A stretch of 64,000 nt of DNA from Verrucomicrobiaceae bacterium (GCA_027487435.1 JAIYDP010000003.1:1-64000); one strand, 5' to 3'. Positions 37,638 to 48,941 are shown, numbered from the stretch's first letter. Numbers and translations: made by a program. Notes: a model not told the origin generated them from the letters alone.

Positions 37638-39061
37638 ATGCTCCAAAAGGCTCATTCTGTGCACGTTCCTCATTCCAACGGAACTCGCCGCCAAGAACCT
37701 CTCATTTTCCTCAATCAGAATTTTTCAGTCGATTTGTCCAGTTTATCTAGTATTTTGAAGAATTCCGCATCGAGCCGTCGTCTCGTCTTTGCTTAAGATT
37801 GACTGACCCCTCAGGTGTAGATAGTCAAAATGGGTCCGTCTTCCAAGTCGTTGGGCTCACTCATGACAGGCTCACCCAAGCGGAAGATAGTGTTGCCGCC
37901 AAGTCTCCTCGTAGTATCATCAATGTTTTCCTCTTCTGTTGTTCGCATGACTGCCAAGTTCATGACGTCGCATCCCTCTACTTCTTTGTCCCCTCTTCAT
38001 GACTATGCCGAACATATCCGTAGCGTATCTCCTCCTTCCCATGCTTTGCAGCCGACAACCCAAACTTTTGACCCCACTACGCCTGACCCGTCGTCTCGAC
38101 CAAAAACGGTTTCGCCTGACGCAACTCCTCGAATTTCTCGATCAGAACCTAGCCCGTCGGCATTGTCAAGTCTCGTTCACTCTATTGAGTCGCCGATAGA
38201 GCAACCAGCAGAGAAGCGTGTGAAAGTAGACAGCTCTCGTAGTTAGCCGTCTTCAAGTTTGACGATGCAGAGCACCGGATAGACTCCAAGGAAAGCGAGA
38301 GGTTACGCTCGAACTCACGGAGATTGAAGCGAATCGCTGATGATGCAAAAAAGGTGATATCAGCCCGTGCGCGTTGCCTCTAACGTGTCCCTCAGAAAGG
38401 GAAGGTTTTGAAGTCTTCCAATTACTACATTCAGTCTGGGATAGGATTTCTCGAGTGGTCAAAGTACCTCGAAGTTGAACGAAGCTCCACGCTTTCAGAC
38501 GCTCTTCAATCGGTGTCTCAAATATTTGTCAGCGCTGCGTCTAAGTTGCCGAGTGTGAATCCACGATATGCACTTGCGTATTTCCAAATCCTGTTTGTCT
38601 TATGCATCAGATATCGGGGTGCTGCTGCTAGTTTGCTGATCATTCTATCTTCTAGAATCAAGCAATCCATGAGGGTGCGGGACGATGCATTGTCGATTCT
38701 CAGAGATGAGCCACCTTCAAAGTCCCCCACATCCAGCTCCTCTGGCAATCATATTGCAGTCCAGCACGTTCCGCATAAAAGATCACCGAATGTGGAAAGT
38801 TTTTTATCCAGTCTCCAACATGTCCAGATGAGCTTCAATGACTTGTGGAAAAAGTATGAAACGATGGCTGGAGAATTTGACCTCTTTGTTTGTTACCAGG
38901 ACTACGCTATGAAGGTACGTCCGTGTCAGCTATCAGTGACATCCTAGTCGTCGTCGTTGAGCGCACTGTCGCTGGAACTAGTTCTGACCGACCGGAATCG
39001 ATTTGTCGCTGAGATGAGAAGCTTGCTTGCTCCTCTGATGGAGGAAGATGATGACGATTGA
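37638..39061 (+). CDS. Ser/Pro-rich protein with possible AF4/FMR2 C-terminal homology domain
   Basis: The N-terminal half is low-complexity Ser/Pro/Thr (SHALQPTTQTFDPTTPDPSS), as in transcription regulators, with a basic KRKI near its start. After a 29-nt and a 42-nt intron comes a helical domain: ERLRSNSRRLKRIADDAKKK, YYIQSGIGFLEWSKYLEVE and ALAYFQILFVLCIRYRGAA. A basic helix followed by a Y..AxxFIExG-like helix recalls the C-terminal homology domain of AF4/FMR2 proteins (super elongation complex). The match is by eye and weak. The last exon ends in an acidic MEEDDDD tail. The first exon boundary is uncertain; the start is the first ATG in frame (MLQKAHSVHV). If correct, it is a nuclear transcription-elongation scaffold. 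Confidence 0.5.
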
Positions 39062-39100
39062 CTGTACGCATAATTGTATAACAACACATCTTCGCCTCTC

Positions 39101-39560
39101 ATGAACACTTTCCGTCGCCGCCAGTCTGTCTTCTGGCGCTGGGACATCCCCTTCCGCCTCCGCATGTGTGCGCTTGGCCTCCAGTTCATCTTCTCAATCC
39201 CTCACCCTGCTTCCCCCTATCCGTTTTTATGCACTTCGCGGCCTCCCGTGGTCGGAGGGCATTCGCAAACAAGTTCAATCGTCCGAGTCCTCCCTTACCC
39301 TTCATGCAGCCTTCATCCACGTCCTCCGCACCCTCATCACCTACCGCCGCGATCGCCGTCGACGAGTTTAAAATGCACCGCCCCACTCCAGCTGTCGCCT
39401 TGGTTTCTTTCTCTCATCCTTCTCCAATGTGCTCGCCTCGCGGCTTGCAGGATAATATTTTGGGACAACGCTATGTTTGTGATCTCCTCGTTGCGCCTCT
39501 TCCACTCATTCATCAGTGCTTCTTGCCTGCACGTGCCCCCCCTTGTTAACATGCTCAAAA
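39101..39560 (+). CDS. Uncertain ORF, possible small membrane protein
   Basis: Between the AF4-like candidate and V-ATPase subunit e lies a 500-bp stretch that stays open from an ATG (MNTFRRRQSVFWRWDIPF) in one frame, while the other frames also show plausible short stretches such as TLHAAFIHVLRTLITYRRD. Hydrophobic runs (PWFLSLILLQCARLA, AMFVISSLRLFHSFISA) suggest membrane segments. I could not settle an exon structure or recognise a family. A minus-strand reading (MNEWKRRNEEITNIALSQN) is also open, so strand itself is unsure. Confidence 0.25.
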
Positions 39561-39580
39561 GTTATTCTTTTATTTCAGGC

Positions 39581-39898
39581 ATGACACCTCAAGTGCAACG
39601 ATATGGTTGGAGCTCACTTCGCAGGCAGCCGGTGCCCTCTACGGATCCCTGGTCTTTCTAGCGTTAGGGCTTGTTGCCCTGCTTGCTTCATGTTCCCCCA
39701 TTGTCCCGAAGCAGCATGCATCGTCTGCACTTCCGATCGTCGTCTTACTGCGTAGACTTTTCCGTGTTTGCTCCACGATTACAGCTGTAGCGACTTGGAT
39801 ATTGTAATCTCTCGTGTTTTCTTTGACACGCAAGGTGGCTCGTGACGTACATGGCTCAGATGTACCCGCTACTCTACCCCATCCCCGTCGCAGAGTAA
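39581..39898 (+). CDS. V-type ATPase subunit e
   Basis: A 74-residue, two-helix subunit of the V-ATPase Vo sector (Vma9/ATP6V0E family), needed for proton pumping into vacuoles and acidic vesicles. Three short introns divide it: MTPQ joins AAGALYGSLVFLALGLVALL, then KQHA joins SLFRVCSTITAVATWIL, then the final exon WLVTYMAQMYPLLYPIPVAE. The WL.TYMAQMxPL ending is the family signature. Introns are about 32-36 nt. The start ATG follows a pyrimidine-rich stretch. Too small to be seen as one frame, since each exon is under 140 nt. Confidence 0.85.
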
Positions 39899-40300
39899 TT
39901 GTGAAAATTCTGTATGTTAAATTATCTCCCCTCATCAGACCACCGAGTGCATTCACACACGTTCTGTAATATCCTTTTGTGAATCGCGACCACAATATCA
40001 ATGCCATCCGTCATTCGAAATGTCTAGTCTGAACAAGCTCAACTAAAAGGGGTGTCTCTTGGAGCACAGTAGAGGGTTGGTACGCCACAACTGAGGTTTG
40101 AATCTCTATGATTGAAGGCGTGGAATGAGCCAAGCATGGCGCGTGGTTCCTAGCGCCGCTGCCTAAAGGATTGCCAGGCGAAGGATAGCCTTGGCAGCCA
40201 TGGAGATTCAAGGCTTAGCCTTTCCCCGACTCAAACCGTCGTCTCGTTCTGTATGCTCTAACTATTGTTTGTTAAATTGCTGTCGGGACAACGGAAATTC
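39899..40300. other. Intergenic region upstream of coiled-coil gene
   Basis: About 400 bp without a convincing gene. A GC-rich inverted segment lies around 40140-40200 (GGCGCGTGGTTCCTAGCGCC can form a stem). It probably carries the promoter of the gene at 40301. A T-loop-like string near 40096 was checked for a tRNA and rejected. Confidence 0.4.
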
Positions 40301-42068
40301 ATGTCAGATCCGTCGCAGGACCTTCCGCCGCCGCCCCAAACTGACGAAGCGTCTGCCAACAAACCATCCGAGCAGCCTGTTGAGCAGGCGCCAGCTGTCT
40401 CGCTGGAGGGGGGAGTGGCTGTCACCGAACCGTCACTAGAAGAGGGAGCTGTTGCAGCTGAAGCCACAGGCCTTCCGGAAGCGACTGAGCCGGAGGAGAA
40501 ATCTTCCGAAGAGACCATCGCGAGAGTTCAAATAGTCGCTAACGAAGAGGGTCCTTCGGCTGCTCCTCTGGCTCGAGACGAGGAGGGAGAGAGTGCTGCG
40601 TCGAGAAAAGTAGAAGAGGAAACCTCGGACGTAAAAGCTGTCGAAGCGGCCTCTGACGGGGACCTCGCGCCAGGTGCGGAGATGGAGCAAGCCGCAGCCC
40701 TACGTGAGGCTTTGGACGCGGAGGAAGATGTGCCGCCTCCGCAAGTCAAAGCGCCCGACGCGCTGGACGCCATTCTCATCGCAAACACGCAGCCTTGCCT
40801 CGCCTCTCGAGTTGGCTCACCTTCGGCTCAACTTGCTCCGACCGAACCCTCTCCGAGACCGCCGGCCATGCCACCCCCGCGAGATGTGCCATCTCGGGCA
40901 GAGTCTGCAAGGGCGCCTCTCACGCGAAAGAATTTGGGCATCCACCTCTCGACGGTGAGGCGATCTCAAGATGTGACGGAGAAATGGTTTGAGGAGGAGC
41001 CCACGAAGCCTCTCTACAGACCAGCGCCCCCCCTCAAGGAGCAGGCGGCGGCTAAACCTGCGGAGCCTTCGACGTTTTTTGCGCACTTTCACGAGCGAGA
41101 GAGGAGGACCCCTCGCGCAGGGACGGAGCTGTCGGAAGAGAGCACGTACAACGGGGAGAACGTGGAGTTGAAGGTGAGGGTGGCATCGCTGGAGGCTCAG
41201 CTGGCGGGGGCGAATCAAGTCGCGCAGCTGAAATTCGATCTTGACACGGAGAAGTTTCGAAAAGAGAGCGAGTGGAAGATTAAGTCGCTGACGGAGGAGG
41301 TGGCTGTGGCTGTGGGGGGCACTTACCGACCAGATTGCAAAGTGGAAGGGGATGTACGAAGTGGCCGACGCAAAGAGACGGCAGCTGATGACCGTCACTT
41401 CATCCATCTCCATGGAGCTGCGGAAGCGCAAGAGCGAGATCGAGAGTTTGCAAATGCGGCTGGACTCTCTCCTCGGCCGTTTCGCCAGTGTTCGGCAGGA
41501 GGAGTCGATTTGGGTCGCCTCTATGGCAGAAGTGAGGGCAGTTTTGCTGAGTCTGACGCCATAGGCTGCGCAATCCATCAAAGTGCTTAAGTCGGAGCTG
41601 ACAGATCAAAGCAAAATCCTCGACAAGAGGCAAACTGTTCTGGAAGGTGCAATTCAGGAGGCTGATCAAACTGCAAGGAAGCCAGCACAGCTAGCCCCAT
41701 TGGACAAAAATTCAAACAACAATTTGCAAATGTCAGAAGGGGACAACAAATTCTCAAGCCCAAAGAAGCCATCAGCGCCGAAGCCAGAGGCCAAAAACAG
41801 ACCCCAACCAGCTGCAGTACGGGATCGAGAGCGGCCTCCTCCCGGCCCAAGCAGGCGAGATGACGTTGACCCTCCTACAGGACGCAGTTACTCGCCTGTC
41901 AAATTGCCACCCCTTCAAATGCATCTTGTCGCAAGCCAATCTGGACACATTGGAAATCTGCTAAGAAGTCCTTCCAAAAAAGCAGCGGCATTAGAAAAAG
42001 CCAAAATGAAAGAGGTGCGCAACAAGGAGCTCACAGAGCGGGCAGCGCAGCGGAGACAGAAGGTGTAA
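40301..42068 (+). CDS. Acidic N-terminus, coiled-coil protein of unknown function
   Basis: About 560 residues. The first 200 are acidic and rich in Glu, Ala and Pro (EEKSSEETIARVQIVANEEG), followed by a Pro/Arg-rich linker and then coiled coil (ENVELKVRVASLEAQLAGA; MELRKRKSEIESLQMRLDSL). Two introns of 34 and 32 nt lie inside the coiled coil, and removing them keeps the heptads in register. A basic, Pro-rich C-terminus ends with a helical KAAALEKAKMKEVRNKEL. No family recognised. Its tail suggests a cytoskeletal or basal-body protein, but this is only an impression. The start ATG gives MSDPSQDLPPPPQTD. The mitochondrial carrier starts 42 bp downstream on the same strand. Confidence 0.65.
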
Positions 42069-42110
42069 GATTTGTACATTTTAAACTTGTGGATTTTCGC
42101 TTTCAATGGG

Positions 42111-43260
42111 ATGACCAAGAGGGAAGAACTTGTTCCGCTGTACAACGCTATCGCTGGCGGAGTGGGTGGACTTGTGTCCACTGTTATCACACATCCCCTA
42201 GATCTTGTCAAGACAAGATTCCAAGGTTTCATTTTGATCTCCTTTTTGCTGAGAAACTAGTCAATGATGGGAGGAAGTCTTTTATTCCAGCCTACTCTTC
42301 CACATGGGGCGCGTTAAAGACCATCTCGATGCAGGAAGGATATAAATCCTTGTATTCTGGACTCTCTGCAAACGTTTTGGGTGCAACTCTCGCGTGGGGG
42401 TTGTATTTTTACGCGTATGTTGCGCGTTTCCTCCCCGATGTCGCAGGTACAGTTCTTTTAAGCAAATATTCCAGCCAGTTCTACGCCACCCAACGGCATC
42501 CGGACCTTTGTTCAATTTTGTTTGCGCGACTTCAGCAGGTAGTGCTCCGAGCGTGTCCCGTTTTGACAATAGGCGTTTGCACCGCCGTAGTGACGAACCC
42601 TGTATGGCTCGTGAAGACCAGAATGCAGCTACAGATGATGGGCAAAACTCCGGCTGAATTTTATTACAGCGGCGTTTGGGGTTTGAACCATATATGTCGT
42701 CACTCACATTCCAGACGCGTTCCGTCACATTTATCGACAAGAAGGAGTCAAAGGATATTTTCGTGGGCTGGGTCCCTCCCTTCTACTCGTCTCTCATGGG
42801 TCGATTCAGTTTATGGTTTACGAAGGCAGGGGCGGGACAGACTTTGCTGAGGCGCTCAGAACTGAAGTCGATTACTATCAAAGTGCGAAAAGGGACAAAC
42901 AACGTCCACGGCTTTGAGTACTTCCTCTGCGGCGCTGTGGCCAAGATTGCAGCCTCGTGTGCAACATACCCGACTCAAGTTGTGAGGGCTCGGATGCAAG
43001 TCGGAAGTGAAAGTCCACATCTCACGCGGCAGCAAAAAGAAGAGGCGGAGGGTCGGGTGAAATATTACAAAGGATCTATCGACACTATTCGGAAGATTTG
43101 GATGTCCGGGGTTGTCTGCTCCATCTTAGTCTGCAGGAACGAAGGGGTTGCGGGATTCTACAAAGGCATTGTGCCAAATGTCCTTCGTGTGGCGCCCTCG
43201 GCAGCCATCACGTTTTTTGTGTATGAAGAGTTTTCAAAAAGATTTGGGATCAAGACGTAA
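42111..43260 (+). CDS. Mitochondrial carrier, folate/FAD (SLC25A32) group
   Basis: Six-helix inner-membrane carrier with the three carrier repeats: GGVGGLVSTVITHPLDLVKT, AGVCTAVVTNPVWLVKTRMQ and VAKIAASCATYPTQVVRARM. PNP[W]-type second repeat and YQVVRAR-like third repeat, together with LSANVLGATLAWGLYFYAY, place it with the folate/FAD/NAD carriers. Six short introns: a 35-nt one after KTRFQ (42224-42258), others near FYAY, TSAG, SGVW and IRKIWM. The exons meet the family except between MVYE and HGFEYFLCG (about 42830-42905). There the frame shifts by one base with no acceptable intron, so an indel in the sequence or an unusual splice is likely. Full C-terminus: VVYE-like FFVYEEFSKRFGIKT. Confidence 0.87.
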
Positions 43261-43294
43261 AGAAGCAAGTACACTCTAAAAGAGTGCAACACAC

Positions 43295-43816
43295 TTAGTT
43301 GATCTGGAAATCAATATCAGCGCAAAGGAGGGCAGCGCCATCTTGGTCAGAGCCAGTCAGCTTGAAATTGTACTTGCCCTTCATTGTAAAAACGGGCTAC
43401 CTGGACAAACCAAACCTTGGGAGTGAAGGCAGGCAGACCCTGCTTGTTCTTCAGGTCAATGGCACCAGCAGCGATGGGACAGCCCTGGTCACATAGGCTG
43501 CGAGTCTCCGTGTGGACTGTGACGCCAAGGAAACTGACTTTGATAGTGAGGGTACCGTTGGTGAGCTGCTTTGCTAAATGATTGAGAAAAAGGAGATGTT
43601 CTAGGAACCGGAGTCGCCGACGACTTCCATTGTCAAGTCTTGGCCAGGCTTGGCGGGATCAGGAGTCATCACAACGTTTGTGATTTTCACGTCGTCAGCA
43701 TTAACGGAGGCTCCTGTACATGTCAGCACAATGATCAAACCCATTACACCGCAATCTTTCCATGTAATTGCAGAGACGGAGGCAAAAAAAGCAAGGGCAA
43801 AGAGTAACTTGTGCAT
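43295..43816 (-). CDS. Secreted ML (NPC2-like) lipid-binding protein
   Basis: Small secreted or lysosomal beta-sandwich of the MD-2-related lipid-recognition family. A signal peptide (MHKLLFALAFFASVSA) is followed by WKDCG, joined by a 37-nt intron to ASVNADDVKITNVVMTPDPA. Later exons give LTIKVSFLGVTVHTETRSLC, DQGCPIAAG, LPAFTPK and then KYNFKLTGSDQDGAALLCAD with the stop after FQIN. Four to five Cys sit at NPC2-like positions (DCG, LCDQGCP, LLCAD). About 140 residues, the usual length. Expected to bind sterol or another lipid in the lumen. The start is 83 bp from the divergent ankyrin gene. Confidence 0.88.
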
Positions 43817-43899
43817 TGGCTGAACCAAAAAAGGCAAGTTTATTTTTTAACAGACTCGTTTGTTTTAATCGTTACCTGTCGTTTGCATTTTTGAACGTG

Positions 43900-45731
43900 A
43901 TGGGATGCAAGCAGAGCGTTGCTGCAGAGCAACCTGCTCCTGTTAGCTCCCAATAGCTTTTCTTATTTTACAGCAAGGAGCTCAAGCACAGCAAATGGAT
44001 CCCCAGTCGGGTGGGAAGAGCCCTTCTGCGACTGTTGCCCCCCTTCTCAGCGACCGCGTTGCACCATCTGACAACGCGTTCACTCCGAACACAGAGCTCA
44101 ACGTCGCATCAGTCGTTCTGTTTGTTTTTACGGTAACCTCCAAGGTTAGTGAGAATCTTGAAGGCAGGGCAAGCCTTGATGACGACCTTGTCCGGAGTGA
44201 CGAGCTCAGAAAAATGAGAAAGGGCGCAGGCGAGCGACGTCGCCCTCGAGGCGGATTTGTTCCCGATGATGACGGGGAACTGAAGCGAGTTCATTTTGCT
44301 GCAAAGACTGGCGATCTTGGGGACCTGCGGTTGTGCCTCGCCGAGAACAAAAACTGCGTGCACTGGACTGCCGTTTGTTGCGCGTCGCATCCTTGAAACG
44401 TCAGAATGGCTGGAGTCCGCTGCATTTTTCTGCTGAGGGCGGTCATGTTGACGCTTGCCGCGCCTTGATATCGGATGGTGCTGACGTCAATCGGAAGACT
44501 GACGTGCGCACGTTGCCGCCGACGCTGCTGACGTCCTCTCAGAGGGAGATCACGCCGCTGTACTTGGCCATCGCTGGACGGCACGTTGAGGCCGCGGAGC
44601 TCCTCATTTCAAAAGGCGCCCGCGTCGTGGACATGGCGGACGTGCGCATCTGCCACTGCGTCATCTCACCCGAAATAGTTTGGCTGGTCGGCCCTCCATT
44701 TCGCTGCGAAATATGACGTTGCGCCCGTCATTACCTACTTGATCGCCGAGTTTGAAATCGACGTAAATATCCGAAGCAATGTGATGGCCTCTGGCGCAGC
44801 CGCCTAATTGCACGCAGAGCGGCCAGACGCCGCTGCACATCGCCGCAAAGCAAGACTCCGCCGACGCAGCAGCCGCACTCTTGAAGGCTGGAGCCGACCC
44901 GAACGTTCGCTCCAACGTGCGAACTTGTTCTGTGAGTCTGATGCCGGCAGGACTACTTGTCGCCAATGGACGTCGCGATGCAGTTTGAGGAGACGCCACG
45001 ACGCGCAGAGAACCGAGAGGAAAAGGTGTTTTTTCGCTCTCGCGTCAAGTCACTGCTGTTGCAAGCGGGTGCGGCGAACAAAAGATGGGTGGGTGCAAGT
45101 TCGGTTCAGAAAGTAACCGCTCCAGTCGGAAGTAGAAGGTGTGTTCGGTGAAGAGGACGACAAGCGCAACGGCCATCGTTTGGACGATCGGAAGGGCAAC
45201 ACACAGGAGGTACGTTGCACCGGTTGCCCTGCCTTGACGCCGCAGATTGTTTTCGTCCTCAGCCACGCTCACGGCGAGCGCTCCGTTCGCGTCCCCACCA
45301 CGACTTCGTGGACGGAGCTGCAGAGGCTGTGCAAGCCTTTGGTCGGCGAGTTCGACGCGCTTGAGACGTCGCGGCGACTCATTTCTGACAACTCGTCCCT
45401 CGCAAATTGCATCTCCGAAGCTCTCAAAGACGGTCGGCGGTCTGTTGCGCTCAACATCTCGCGGTCCGAGCGAGCCCAACGGACCCCCACGCCTCCGAAT
45501 TCGAATCGTCGTGCCAGCATTGGGTCAAGGCGGCTGCCGCGGATCGAGCGCGAGGGCTCGATTCAGGAGCGTCTGGAGAGGCGGCTGAGCATCCCTGACG
45601 AGCCGAAGCGACGGGACAGAAGGTCGACACGCTTTGACGAGACTGCGCGCGAAGAAGAAGGCGAGAAGGCGCTGGACGCGTCGTACGAGCGGCGCAGATC
45701 TCAACGCGCTGCGGCGGGAAATTTTATCTGA
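43900..45731 (+). CDS. Ankyrin-repeat protein with N-terminal acylation signal
   Basis: Begins MGCKQS, a consensus for N-myristoylation at Gly2 and palmitoylation at Cys3, so probably membrane-tethered. After a disordered linker come five to six ankyrin repeats: LKRVHFAAKTGDLGDLRLCL, GWSPLHFSAEGGHVDACRAL, EITPLYLAIAGRHVEAAELL, GWSALHFAAKYDVAPVITYL and GQTPLHIAAKQDSADAAAAL. Introns of 32-45 nt fall at repeat boundaries. A C-terminal region (IVFVLSHAHGERSVRVPTTT) looks like a small beta-grasp (PB1- or ubiquitin-like) fold, followed by an Arg/Glu-rich tail. The role is unknown; it may be a membrane scaffold. Stop codons of this gene and the next converge 74 bp apart. Confidence 0.8.
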
Positions 45732-45805
45732 GTTGAGATGCCGAATGTCAAAGTTAATGTATGTTACGCGAATACAAATGTACAATGGGTAATACAAGGT
45801 GCGCG

Positions 45806-46469
45806 CTATACGGAGGAGACGACTTTAATGGTGGACATCTCAAGGGGCGGCACGAGGGGGGGGCCAGCGATCTTGGCGAGGAGGGAGGAGAAAAATGGGA
45901 GGTGATGGGAGATGTACCACAGGTAGCACATGTATTGTGCGACGAAGATGATGATTGATATGAACGAGTTCTTTATCTGCTTGTTAGAGCGCGAAAGGAC
46001 GGGAAGAACTTTGAAGGCGAAGACGAGGCCGAGGATGAAGAGGGAGAAAAAGATGATGAGAGAAAGCAACGCGGAGAGAGACTTGAGAGTTTTCTTATGG
46101 CTTTCTGCGTCGCAGACAATGACGAATCTATACGTATGAGATATGATCGGAATAGGAGAGAGGGCCACTCACGTGATGCCCATGCACAGAAGCGATGCAA
46201 TGCTTAAAATGACAAAGGCCGCTGAAGTACTGGGGATCTGATGGGCGATCCCAGCAGCCTGAATGTATCAAGAGAGCAAATTGCGGGAGACCACAAGACC
46301 AAAGGTGACTGCCAGCACATTGACGGCCAAAACAACCCAGAGTCCCTCATCTAACGTCAATCTGGAAACCCCTAGCGTAACATCCCGCTCAGACTTGACC
46401 CCACAGATTTTCCTGATGACACTCTAGCGTTCTCTAAGAAAACGAACAAAAGTAGCAAACTTGCTGCAT
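45806..46469 (-). CDS. Four-span membrane protein, unknown family
   Basis: About 180 residues. A start exon MQQ is joined by a 37-nt intron to SVIRKICGVKSERDVTLGV. Two further introns join VLAVNVLAVTFGL, the helix ending LCMGI and FVIVCDAESHKKTLKSL. Hydrophobic segments near LWVVLAVNVLAVTFGL, AAFVILSIASLLCMGI, ALLSLIIFFSLFILGLVFAF and FISIIIFVAQYMCYLWYI give four predicted helices with a short cytosolic loop. I recognise no family. The C-terminus is Pro- and Ser-rich (PPLVPPLEMST). The three-intron model is consistent with the size and ends of other introns here. Confidence 0.7.
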
Positions 46470-46819
46470 GCAATGTGACGTAACTCTAACAGATCATTCC
46501 AATAATTTATTAAATATGGAATCCTTGGTAAGCCCGAGCCCTGGCTTCGAGGCTGTAAAAACACTTATCGTAGTTGAATTCAAAGTTTTCTTCTTCCATA
46601 GACGCAGCTAGTACGACTTCCAACGTTACCTTTTTTTTGTTGTTGATGAGATCATATGGCAAACAAGATGTCATCTGGTAGATGATTGTATTTTTTCCCT
46701 ATCTGTGTGAAATAATTAGTCAGAAAGGGATACAATCCAAAAAATCCAATTGACACATCCGATTCTAAAACAATAATACTTTATTTGTTAGAGCATGGTA
46801 AATGTTCACACTTGTCTCG
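46470..46819. promoter_or_regulatory. AT-rich divergent intergenic region
   Basis: About 350 bp between two divergent start codons, clearly AT-richer than average (for example AATAATTTATTAAATATGG and a poly-T block near 46631). No ORF of coding character, tRNA or snRNA is seen. It is one of the longest divergent gaps in the window and probably contains both promoters. Confidence 0.5.
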
Positions 46820-48920
46820 ATGACGGAACAGGAAGGTTTCTTGACAAAGCAGGGGTCCTTTGTCAAAAACTGGAAGCGTAGATGGTTTGTTCTGAAGGGG
46901 AGGACTTTGTCATACTTTCTTCCAGAGGACAAGGTTGTGACGATGATGAATGGGTTGCTGACGACACGAAGATATCACTTCGCGGAACCGTAGACATATC
47001 GCCGTACTCTTGCATACGAGCAGATGATGAAATCGAACGACGATACGTGCTCAAGCTTGCAGCTCAAGGCCTTCGTACTTACTTTTTCATTGCCGACGAC
47101 GAAGCATCCATGTTGCAGTGGGCAAAAGCATTTGGAGCAGGAGCTGAAGCCACGTCGCACATTACTGTCTGTTTAGCATTTCCATATCTCACCCACGAGA
47201 TAGCGAATCAGTCCGCAGAGAGTCAGCAACCTGTGCCTGAAATTGCCTCTCAGGAGCCTCCCGCACAAGCGGTGGAGCCGCCTCCACCGCCTCCCCCGAA
47301 GCCACAGCCTCCTCCGAAAGCTACTGCTGCCGACAGCTCCCAAGATTTCCAGCATGCGGAGGACGCTGGTGCGCCCTCCAGTTCAGACTTAACTGCGCAA
47401 CTCGCAAACGCAAAGTCTCGCCTTGGGAAGCCCCGCTCCGGCACTTCAGCTCACCTCGGCGAGATTCCAGAAGCAGAAGCCGCCAATGACGACTTCTCTT
47501 CGCAAGTTGCTTCTGCACGGGCTCGGTTGGGTAAAACCAAGTCCCAACAAATCCCCCATCGAGAAGTACAGGCAGCTCTAGAAGGTGCACTGCGCCTTCC
47601 GTCTCTCATTGCGTTAGCGCAGGCTGGTGGCGAAGTAGTACAGGGCCAGTCTTCGGTAGTCGAGAAAAGAGCGGTGTGATTGGCAAATGCGGGGGCTGAC
47701 TCGCAGGCGCTGAAACGTTCTACAACGTTTGGAGGGGGGGAGTTATGTGCGGCTTGTGGAAAGACCGTTTACGCTGCGGAGAAAGTCGTTGCTTGCAACA
47801 AGGCCTGGCACAAGTTGTGCATCAAATGCACCCACTGCGGATCGATTTTGTCCGGCAACATCTCCTCGTACAACGGCAAGGTCTGTCTCGTCGTGGCCTT
47901 TTGGCTCTTAGCATGTAGCCCTATTGCCGGCCTCATCACCAGCAGCTCATGTCCGCTGAGCACAGCGCGACGTCTCTTGCTTTGGACAACGTCCAGCTGA
48001 ACACGTTTACAAACGCTCCGTCGCCACCCCCCGCAACTGTGCACGAACCTATTGTTACGACAGCGGAAACGCCGAAACAAGACGCAAGCGCGCCTGAGTC
48101 TCTGGAACTTGCCGCAGCGAAGCAATTGCTGGGGGGGCTGGTTGTATTTTTGTCCATGGACGACGAGAAGCTCAAAACCTCTGCCGCCATTCAGATCTGC
48201 AATTTGTCCGTGAAGGATGAGCGCTACATCGCAGCCCTTGCGGAGGCCGGTGCAATCCCAATCTTGGCCAAACTTTTGACGCAACCGCCGTATTTGTCGC
48301 AGGCGGCATCAGCGGCAGCTTTATCAAACATTGGGAGCGTGGCTGCGTACAAGGAAGCTATTGCAAGGGAGAACGTCCTCGAGAACCTGATCATATTGCT
48401 GGGTTCGCAGGACGAGCGGTGTCGGGTTCAAGCAGCTGGCGCGCTTTGGTCGATTTGTGCCCACAGCGACCCTTGCAGGAAGCGCGCGGTAGATTCTGGA
48501 GCAGTTCCCCTTCTTTGCAACGTTTGGGATTACACGTTGAGCTCATTTTGTAGATTGTCAAGCAAGAACCAGACAACGACGCCGTGGGACAAGCGCTGGG
48601 CGCACTGAGTACTCTTTGCGTGCGAAATCCCGCTGTGAAAGCCCAAATATTCTCGACAAATTGTATTCTGTTCGTGTTGGAGCATATTAGCACTTCGCAG
48701 CGGCCATTGACGCAGACTCAGGTTCGCGGAAGCTGTTGTGGCTCGGCTAACTCTTCAGGGCCTGGCCGTCGTCTGTAACACTGTGGCTGGCATGACCGAT
48801 CATGCTAGGATTCTCATCCAAAATGGAGCTGTGAATGTACTCAAACGCATTTCTTCTACGTCCTTGAACGAGGAAGTTATCACGGCTTGCAAAGCAGCGC
48901 TGCAGAACCTGTCGGCTTGA
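46820..48920 (+). CDS. PH - proline-rich - LIM - armadillo protein
   Basis: A PH domain opens the protein (EGFLTKQGSFVKNWKRRWFV, LAAQGLRTYFFIADDEASML). A Pro-rich stretch of PPP runs follows, then two copies of a roughly 18-residue repeat (LTAQLANAKSRLGKPRS and FSSQVASARARLGKTKS). A LIM domain (LCAACGKTVYAAEKVVACNK, WHKLCIKCTHCG, NGK joined to PYCRPHHQQLM) leads into C-terminal armadillo repeats (AAIQICNLSVKDERYIAALA, QAAGALWSICAHSDPCRKRA). Six introns of 31-40 nt. PH binds phosphoinositides, LIM and ARM bind proteins, so it is probably a membrane-cytoskeleton scaffold. I know no orthologue with this domain order. It ends 21 bp before the galactokinase start. Confidence 0.85.
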
Positions 48921-48941
48921 CATGTATTTCTGACTTGTACA

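Noticed and set aside
40080-40210. tRNA-like T-loop string (GGTTTGAATCTC) and a GC-rich hairpin
   Set aside because: The T stem pairs only three bases, and no acceptor, D or anticodon arms could be built around it.
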